Assembly: GCA_028288705.1 (NCBI GenBank)
Contig: JAQBNH010000001.1
Span: 1-38,188, forward strand
Direction of reading: 5' to 3'
DNA from: Ferruginibacter sp.
Lineage (GTDB): Bacteria > Bacteroidota > Bacteroidia > Chitinophagales > Chitinophagaceae
Length of the DNA stretch: 38,188 bases
This document shows, piece after piece, positions 31,933-38,188 of the stretch. Below the pieces are notes generated by a model. It was not told where the DNA came from and ran no database searches. It worked only from the letters and a program-made list of their open reading frames with translations. A program made the position numbers and the translations under genes. The stretch's first letter is position 1; every line of letters starts with the position of its first letter.

Positions 31933-33180
31933 TTATTCGGCTTCTTCACGCTCAGCAGGCAGCGCAATCGTGAATTTGGAACCTTTGCCCGGGGAACTTG
32001 TGGCGTAGATATAGCCATGATGCTTATCTACGATCTTTTTACAGATTGCCAGGCCGATGCCGGTGCCCTGTTTGTTGTTTTCCAGCCGTTTAAAAATGAT
32101 GAAGATCATCTCCGCATATTTTTCTTCGAAACCCGTACCGTTGTCGGAGAAACTGATCGTATTGAATTCCTCCTGTGTGAGATGGGGCTTGATTCCCGGA
32201 ATGTTTGTGCCTTTGATCGTGCCTGTGCTGATATCGATTACCGGCGGTATGCCGGGCCGCGAAAATTTTAACGCATTGGATAATAAATTCTGGAACAACT
32301 GGCTGATCATTGCGGGAACCACCTGCAAAGTGGGTAGATGCGTCGCGCGCACCTGCGCCGATTTTTCTTCGATCGTAAGTTCCAGGTCAGAAACCACCTG
32401 GTCGAGCAAAACATTCAGATCGGTCGGGATAAAATCATCACTGTTATTGGAGAACCGGGAGAAGGATAAAATATCATCGATCAGTTGCTGCATCCGCTTG
32501 GAAGAACGGTCGATCTTTTCCAGGTAATCGATCGCACTCGGGTTGATCGTTTCCCCGTATTTTTTTACGAGCATATCGCTGAACGTGCGGATCTTCCTGA
32601 GGGGCTCCTGCAGATCGTGCGATGCGATGTAGGCAAAATTATCCAGCTCCTCGTTCGTGCTTTTTAACTGCTCAATATTATCCATCAGCTGCACGTTGAG
32701 CTCATTCACCTGCGCTTCTGATTTTTTTCGCTCTTCAATTTCCTTTTCCAGTTGTTCATTTGCTGCCCGTAATTTCTGCTCCTGCGCGAGCAGCCGATGA
32801 TTTTTTTTATAGAGATCGATGAACACGCTCACCTTGGCCCGCAGCAGATCGGCATTGATCGGCTTATAAATATAATCCACCGCTCCCGCCTTGTATCCCT
32901 GGAAAATATTTTCATCGCCGTAATTATTCGCAGTGATAAAAATGATCGGGATATGCCGCAGTTTTTCCCGCTCATAAATTAACGTCGCGGTTTCAAACCC
33001 GTTGAGGTTAGGCATCTTCACGTCCATCAGGATCAACGCGAAATCAAATTCACGCAGCAGGATCTTCAGCGCCTGCCTGCCAGAATTGGCTTTCACAAAA
33101 ACATATCCGTCGGGTTCTAAAATGCTGGCAATCGACAACAAATTATCTTCCCTGTCATCTACTAAAAGTATTTTCTGCAT
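31933..33180 (-). CDS. Receiver-histidine kinase hybrid
   Basis: A 415-residue soluble protein. Residues 1-120 are a receiver with Asp53 in LILMDVKMPNLNGFE and Lys107 in YIYKP. A coiled coil covers about 128-182. The kinase part follows: ASHDLQEPLRKI with phospho-acceptor His188, N box QNLLSNALKF (297-306), G1 DNGTGF and G2 GTGIGLAI. The receiver-first order suggests that phosphorylation of Asp53, perhaps by the large poly-HAMP kinase just upstream, controls its kinase activity. It has no membrane or sensor domain of its own. It lies 91 bases after the poly-HAMP gene. Confidence 0.92.
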   Translation of the reverse strand: MQKILLVDDREDNLLSIASILEPDGYVFVKANSGRQALKILLREFDFALILMDVKMPNLNGFETATLIYEREKLRHIPIIFITANNYGDENIFQGYKAGAVDYIYKPINADLLRAKVSVFIDLYKKNHRLLAQEQKLRAANEQLEKEIEERKKSEAQVNELNVQLMDNIEQLKSTNEELDNFAYIASHDLQEPLRKIRTFSDMLVKKYGETINPSAIDYLEKIDRSSKRMQQLIDDILSFSRFSNNSDDFIPTDLNVLLDQVVSDLELTIEEKSAQVRATHLPTLQVVPAMISQLFQNLLSNALKFSRPGIPPVIDISTGTIKGTNIPGIKPHLTQEEFNTISFSDNGTGFEEKYAEMIFIIFKRLENNKQGTGIGLAICKKIVDKHHGYIYATSSPGKGSKFTIALPAEREEAE

Positions 33181-33271
33181 GCCTTTTTAAGAAAATGAAA
33201 AAATGAATGTTGAAAGATACGGGTTGAAACGAAGCGCTGCTTCAAAAATTTCAACCCGTACTATCTACTCT

Positions 33272-36200
33272 TTATTTGTAAAACCAAACGCGCATCAGCG
33301 AAAGCAGCTGATCGATCTTCACCGGTTTGGTGATATAATCAGAAGCGCCTGCTTCAATACATTTCTGCCTGTCGCCTTTCATTGCTTTCGCAGTTACGGC
33401 GATGATCGGCAGGCTGCTGTTTTTATGTTCGCGCCTGATCTTTTGTGTGGTTTCATAGCCGTCCATTTCCGGCATCATAATATCCATCAGCACCATTTCA
33501 ATTTTCGGGTTGTCATCATTGATGATATTGATCGCTTCCCTGCCACTTTCTGCCGTGATCACATTGATATTGTATCGTTCAAACACGGTCGTTAATGCAA
33601 ACAGGTTACGCACGTCATCATCCACTACCAGCACGTTTTTGCCCGTGAGGATATCTTCCTTGATGCGGATGTTTTCGATGATCTTCCTCTTTTCCTGCGG
33701 CAAATCTTTATGGTTGATATGCAAATGAAGCACGGTTTCTTCCAGCAAATGTTCCAGGGAATTTACGCCCTTCAGTAAGATGCTGTTGGACTGCCGGTTC
33801 AATTGTTTTAATTCGGACTTGGTAAAATCGCGGGAAGAGTACATGATCACCGCGGTAGGTTTTTTCTTCGTTTCTGCAACGCGGTTCACGAGCTCGGTAC
33901 CGGAAATATCCGGCAGTGTATAATCGAGAATAATACAATCGAAATCGCCCGAGCCGATCTTCTTCAATCCTTCATTACCGTTTTCTGCGATCGTCACTTC
34001 AATCTTATCCGCCTCCAGCATTTTCGCGATCTGGGATGCATCCATTTCATTGTCTTCTACCACCAGCACCTTCTTCGTTTCTTTCGCATTGAATTCGATG
34101 ATGTCTTTGAACAATTCATTCAGTGAATCATTTTCCAGTGGTTTCAGCAAGAAGCTGCGTGCGCCACGCCTTAACGCGAGTGAACGGTTCTCTTCACCAG
34201 AGATCAGGTGGATCGGGATATGGCGATAGTTCAGGTCATTGTGCAATAGTTCCAATACTTTCCAGCCACTGGTATCCGGCAGTTTCACGTCGAGCGTGAT
34301 CGCGATCGGTGTACAGCGGTTGATGAAATCAAACACTTCAATATAACTCACCGCAACGATTGCTTTCAGGCCTTCCTGGTGTGCCTTGTCGATCAGGATC
34401 TTGCCGAAGCGCAGGTCATCCTCGATCACCAATACCACCTTATCATTTGGCTGGATATTGGCACGGTCATCGCCGCTATCGTTGATCATCTCACTTACGA
34501 GGTTCAGGTTCTTCGTGTCTGCCTTGTCGTTAGCAATGCCGATGGAATTCAATAACGTATCAATATCCCCGGAGTCGGTACCCAGTTTTACTGCGGCATA
34601 GGTGCTGGCATCGAGGTTATCTTTTGCCATGATCATGTCCAGGTCGAGTGGGAGGAAGAGGGTGAAAATACTACCGTTGCCGGAGTTGCTTTCCAGTTCG
34701 ATCGTTCCGCCTAAGAGTTCAGCCAAACCACGGCTGATCGACAATCCAAGTCCCGTACCGCCATACTTACGGCTTGTTGACCCTTCGGCCTGCTGGAAGG
34801 CTTCGAAGATGATATTTTGTTTTTCCTGCGGGATACCGATACCGGTATCGCTGATGGAAAACGCCACTACATTCTTGGCATTGTCGAGGTTATAGGTTCC
34901 GTAACGCCAGTTCTTCTCGGCCTTATAGATCTTTAGTTTTACTTCTCCTTTCTCTGTGAACTTAAAGGCATTCGACAATAAGTTTTTCAGGATCTGGTTC
35001 AGGCGCTGGATATCCGTTTCCATTACTTCTGCGAGTTGATCATCGGTTTCAATCGTGAACCGCAGGTGCCTTGCTTCCGCGATCGGTTTAAAGGTTGTTT
35101 CAACAAAGGACGCGATCTCGCTGTAACGTACCGGTGCAATATTGGCCGTGATAAACCCAGACTCAATTTTCGACAGATCCAGGATATCGTTGATCAGTTG
35201 AATTAAGTCATCCCCGCAGGAGTGAATCGTTTTCGCATAACGAACCTGTTTGTCGTTCAGGTTACCTTCGGAATTTTCATACAACTGCTGCGCAAGAATC
35301 AGTAAACTGTTCAACGGTGTACGCAACTCATGCGACATGTTCGCCAGGAATTCTGATTTATATTTCGAGGTCAGCTGCAACTGCTCGGCTTTTTCCTCCA
35401 GTGAACGACGGGCTTCTTCCACCTCTTTGTTCTTGTCTTCCACCTCGTTCTTTTGCTTTACGAGGAGCAGTGCTTTATCCTGCAACTCGTCGTTCGTCCG
35501 GCGTAATTCTTCCTGCTGAACTTTCAGCTCACCAGCAAGTGACTGCGATTGTGCAAGCAGTTCTTCCGTCCTCGAGTTCGCCTCGATCGTATTCAATACG
35601 ATACCGATCGACTCTGTTAACTGGCTTAAGAAATCCAGGTGCGTTTCACTGAATTCATCCAGCGATGCAAGTTCAATAACAGCTTTCACATTGTTCTCAA
35701 ACAATACCGGCAGGATGATCAGGTTGGCCGGTTTTGCCCTGCCCAGCCCCGAAGTAATATTGATGTAATTGGAAGGCACATTCGACAGGATGATCCTTTC
35801 TTTTTCGAAAGCCACCTGGCCGACAAGCCCTTCGCCTACAGAGAATTCTTTCGGAATATTTTTATCCGTTTTGTAACCATAGCTCGCGAACAGGTTCAGT
35901 TTTACGTTCGCACTTTCTTCGTCCTGGCTGAGGATATAGAAGGCGCCGTAATGGGCTGTTACTACCTGCGCCAGCTCAGAGAGAATTCTTTTCGTTACCG
36001 TGTTGAGATCTTTCTGCCCCTGCAACATCTGCGTAAATTTCGCCAGGTTGGATTTCAGCCAATCCTGTTCCTGGTTCAGCAAGGTTGTTTCACGAAGGTT
36101 GGTGATCATCTGGTTGATCGTATCCTTGAGGGCTTCTACTTCACCTTTCGCTTCCACGCGAATATTTCGCGTAAGATCCCCTTTGGTTACCGCCGATGCC

Positions 36201-38188
36201 ACTTCAGAAATGGAACGTACCTGCGTGGTTAGATTCTGCGCCAGCTGGTTTACGTTCTCCGTCAGGTTTTTCCAGGTACCGGATGCACCAGGCACATTCG
36301 CCTGTCCGCCCAAACGCCCGTCAACACCTACTTCACGCGCCACACTGGTTACCTGGTCGGCAAATACCGCCAGCGTATCGATCATTTCATTGATCGTTTC
36401 AATCAGTTCGGCTACCTCACCGCGCGAAACGATCGTTAGTTTTTGTTTTAAGTTCCCGGTTGCCACGGAGGTTACCACTTTTGCAATACCGCGCACCTGG
36501 TTGGTTAAGTTGGATGCCATCATGTTCACACTATCCGTGAGATCTTTCCAGGTACCGCCCACACCTTTTACTTCTGCCTGGCCGCCTAGTTTACCTTCCG
36601 TTCCTACCTCACGCGCCACACGCGTTACCTCGTAGGCGAAGGAGTTCAGCTGTTCCACCATCGTATTGATCGTATTCTTCAGATCCAGGATCTCGCCCTT
36701 CACATCGATCGCCACCGTTTTACTTAAATCGCCCGAGGCCACGGCCTTGGTTACTTCGGCGATGTTTCGCACCTGCGCCGTCAGGTTACCCGTCATGGAG
36801 TTTACAGAATCCGTGAGATCCTTCCAGGTTCCGGCAACACCCGGTACAAATGCCTGTCCGCCCAGTTTACCATCCGTACCTACCTCCCGCGCCACACGCG
36901 TTACCTCGGAGGCGAAGGCACGAAGCTGATCCACCATCGTATTCAGTGTTTCCTTCAACTGCAGGATCTCGCCGCGTGTATCTACCGTAATTTTTTTACT
37001 CATATCCCCGTTCGCCACGGCGATCGCCACATCGGCAATATTCCGCACCTGCGCCGTAAGGTTACCCGCCATCTGGTTTACAGAATCCGTAAGATCCTTC
37101 CAGGTTCCGGCAACACCGGGTACGTTTGCCTGTCCGCCCAGTTTTCCTTCTGTTCCTACCTCACGGGCCACACGCGTTACCTCGGAAGCGAAACCACGAA
37201 GCTGATCCACCATCGTATTGATCGTATTCTTTAACTCGAGGATCTCGCCCTGTACGTTTACGGTGATCTTCCGCGACAGATCCCCGTTCGCCACAGCCGT
37301 TGTTACCTCGGCAATATTTCTTACCTGCGAGGTAAGGTTACTCGCCATTTTATTTACAGAATCTGTCAGATCTTTCCAGGTACCACCCACACCCGGTACA
37401 TCGGCCTGGCCGCCGAGTTTACCTTCCGAACCTACCTCACGCGCCACACGCGTTACCTCCGAACCAAAAGAGTTCAGCTGATCCACCATCGTGTTGATCG
37501 TATTTTTCAACTCGAGAATTTCTCCTTTTACATCCACGGTAATTTTCCTCGACAAATCTCCTTTCGCCACCGCCGTTGTTACCTCGGCGATATTACGTAC
37601 CTGGCCTGTTAAGTTACCCGCCATCTGGTTTACTGAATCCGTCAGGTCTTTCCATACACCACCCACATCTTCCACAGCCGCCTGTCCGCCAAGCTTACCT
37701 TCCGAACCCACCTCACGTGCCACACGCGTTACCTCGGAGGCAAAACTCCGGAGCTGTTCCACCATCGTGTTGATCGTATTCTTCAATTCGAGGATCTCAC
37801 CTTTTACATCCACGTCAATTTTCCGTGACAGATCCCCGGTTGCCACCGCTGTTGTTACCTCGGCAATATTTCTCACTTGCGAGGTAAGGTTACCCGCCAT
37901 GATATTTACAGAATCGGTGAGATCTTTCCAGGTACCACCCACGCCCGGTACATCGGCCTGTCCGCCCAATTTACCTTCCGAACCTACCTCGCGCGCCACA
38001 CGGGTTACCTCCGAACCAAAGGAGTTCAGCTGATCCACCATCGTGTTGATCGTATTTTTTAACTCGAGAATTTCTCCTTTTACATCCACGGTAATTTTCC
38101 TCGACAGATCTCCTTTCGCCACCGCCGTTGTTACCTCGGCAATATTCCGCACCTGGCCGGTAAGGTTACCCGCCATGATATTTACAGA
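33272..38188 (-). CDS. Poly-HAMP hybrid histidine kinase (5' end outside window)
   Basis: Partial: 1638 codons are visible and the frame is open at the right edge, so the true start is not here. Numbering from the Met at 38176: residues 1-706 are eight HAMP-type units of 92 residues; 715-865 a GAF domain; 870-940 a coiled coil; His949 in [12 protein letters not shown] box [16 protein letters not shown] and [10 protein letters not shown] for the ATPase; then three receivers with Asp1296, Asp1418 and Asp1565. The unit matches the HAMP repeat of fungal group III kinases (Nik1/Os-1 type). Such proteins sense osmotic or other stress through changes in the HAMP array. No transmembrane segment is seen in the visible part. 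The second receiver has LLKG in place of the usual KP after its Lys. Confidence 0.95.
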   Translation of the reverse strand, partial: SVNIMAGNLTGQVRNIAEVTTAVAKGDLSRKITVDVKGEILELKNTINTMVDQLNSFGSEVTRVAREVGSEGKLGGQADVPGVGGTWKDLTDSVNIMAGNLTSQVRNIAEVTTAVATGDLSRKIDVDVKGEILELKNTINTMVEQLRSFASEVTRVAREVGSEGKLGGQAAVEDVGGVWKDLTDSVNQMAGNLTGQVRNIAEVTTAVAKGDLSRKITVDVKGEILELKNTINTMVDQLNSFGSEVTRVAREVGSEGKLGGQADVPGVGGTWKDLTDSVNKMASNLTSQVRNIAEVTTAVANGDLSRKITVNVQGEILELKNTINTMVDQLRGFASEVTRVAREVGTEGKLGGQANVPGVAGTWKDLTDSVNQMAGNLTAQVRNIADVAIAVANGDMSKKITVDTRGEILQLKETLNTMVDQLRAFASEVTRVAREVGTDGKLGGQAFVPGVAGTWKDLTDSVNSMTGNLTAQVRNIAEVTKAVASGDLSKTVAIDVKGEILDLKNTINTMVEQLNSFAYEVTRVAREVGTEGKLGGQAEVKGVGGTWKDLTDSVNMMASNLTNQVRGIAKVVTSVATGNLKQKLTIVSRGEVAELIETINEMIDTLAVFADQVTSVAREVGVDGRLGGQANVPGASGTWKNLTENVNQLAQNLTTQVRSISEVASAVTKGDLTRNIRVEAKGEVEALKDTINQMITNLRETTLLNQEQDWLKSNLAKFTQMLQGQKDLNTVTKRILSELAQVVTAHYGAFYILSQDEESANVKLNLFASYGYKTDKNIPKEFSVGEGLVGQVAFEKERIILSNVPSNYINITSGLGRAKPANLIILPVLFENNVKAVIELASLDEFSETHLDFLSQLTESIGIVLNTIEANSRTEELLAQSQSLAGELKVQQEELRRTNDELQDKALLLVKQKNEVEDKNKEVEEARRSLEEKAEQLQLTSKYKSEFLANMSHELRTPLNSLLILAQQLYENSEGNLNDKQVRYAKTIHSCGDDLIQLINDILDLSKIESGFITANIAPVRYSEIASFVETTFKPIAEARHLRFTIETDDQLAEVMETDIQRLNQILKNLLSNAFKFTEKGEVKLKIYKAEKNWRYGTYNLDNAKNVVAFSISDTGIGIPQEKQNIIFEAFQQAEGSTSRKYGGTGLGLSISRGLAELLGGTIELESNSGNGSIFTLFLPLDLDMIMAKDNLDASTYAAVKLGTDSGDIDTLLNSIGIANDKADTKNLNLVSEMINDSGDDRANIQPNDKVVLVIEDDLRFGKILIDKAHQEGLKAIVAVSYIEVFDFINRCTPIAITLDVKLPDTSGWKVLELLHNDLNYRHIPIHLISGEENRSLALRRGARSFLLKPLENDSLNELFKDIIEFNAKETKKVLVVEDNEMDASQIAKMLEADKIEVTIAENGNEGLKKIGSGDFDCIILDYTLPDISGTELVNRVAETKKKPTAVIMYSSRDFTKSELKQLNRQSNSILLKGVNSLEHLLEETVLHLHINHKDLPQEKRKIIENIRIKEDILTGKNVLVVDDDVRNLFALTTVFERYNINVITAESGREAINIINDDNPKIEMVLMDIMMPEMDGYETTQKIRREHKNSSLPIIAVTAKAMKGDRQKCIEAGASDYITKPVKIDQLLSLMRVWFYK
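36059..38188 (-). repeat. In-gene array of HAMP units, 276-bp period
   Basis: Eight complete or nearly complete units start at 38176, 37900, 37624, 37348, 37072, 36796, 36520 and 36244, an exact 276-bp step; another unit ends at the window edge. Units 1 and 3 differ at one residue of 92 and only at scattered bases. Divergence increases toward the GAF domain: units 7 and 8 are the least alike. Confidence 0.95.

Noticed and set aside
36000..38033. Plus-strand ORFs of 87-211 residues opposite the HAMP array
   Set aside because: They repeat with the same 276-bp period and are antisense translations of the HAMP units; Ser/Arg-rich without domain character.
36059..38188. CRISPR or satellite DNA on the right edge
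   Set aside because: The 276-bp period is an in-frame HAMP repeat within a continuous open reading frame.

Overview
The window looks like a chromosomal segment from a member of the Bacteroidota, most likely Chitinophagaceae or a close relative. The evidence is family content (DUF3347, DUF6428, HYC_CC_PP-type protein, Bacteroidetes-style ECF sigma factor, hybrid kinases with Bacteroidetes-like domain order), matches to the Bacteroidetes promoter boxes (TTTG about 19 bases before TAnnTTTG), weak or absent Shine-Dalgarno sequences, and a tmRNA whose inferred tag GNTQYAMAA aligns with the 9-residue Bacteroides-type tag. The genus cannot be named from the sequence alone.

Layout. 1-495: an intergenic repeat array. 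497-3730: a DUF1624-like membrane protein, a small STAS-like protein, a CinA C-terminal-domain protein and a DUF3606 protein. 3764-12807: a galactose/galactofuranose island with a GH1-RmlD fusion, a second GH1-like protein, aldose 1-epimerase, galactokinase, a glycosyltransferase and UDP-galactopyranose mutase. A DUF892 ferritin-like protein with a long disordered tail follows. 13655-14078: second repeat locus. 14096-23252: a co-directional copper island with an HMA-AraC regulator, an HMA/MauE-like membrane protein, a His-rich small protein, two DUF3347 proteins, a CxxCH haem-binding protein, a CopB-type P1B ATPase, a multicopper oxidase carrying five metal-binding repeats, and a small one-repeat protein. 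23479-26670 (minus): an arsenic operon, arsR, DUF6428, ACR3, metallophosphoesterase and a GcvH-like lipoyl protein, with two ArsR-like operators. 26940-29126: a photolyase/cryptochrome of the FeS-BCP family that lacks the Fe-S cysteines, with DUF2256 and TIGR03643 partners, interleaved with repeats. 29492-29860 (minus): tmRNA. 29967-30545: an ECF sigma factor. 30546-30895: a strikingly C-poor, G-rich spacer. 30898-38188 (minus): clpS, a stand-alone response regulator, a receiver-kinase hybrid, and the 3' part of a very large poly-HAMP hybrid histidine kinase that runs off the right edge.

How the genes fit together. GalM and GalK would feed galactose to Gal-1-P; Glf makes UDP-galactofuranose and the overlapping glycosyltransferase gene probably uses it or builds its acceptor. 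The copper island combines sensing, binding in the envelope, export and Cu(I) oxidation. The ars operon exports arsenite and adds a lipoyl-carrier protein, a cofactor whose dithiol is a classic arsenite target. DUF3606, DUF892, photolyase, metal resistance and phosphorelay genes together give the window a stress-response character.

The most unusual features are the lipoyl H-protein and phosphoesterase inside the ars operon, the photolyase without Fe-S ligands, the regular 165-bp and 276-bp repeats inside two large genes, and a hairpin-bearing dispersed repeat family between genes.
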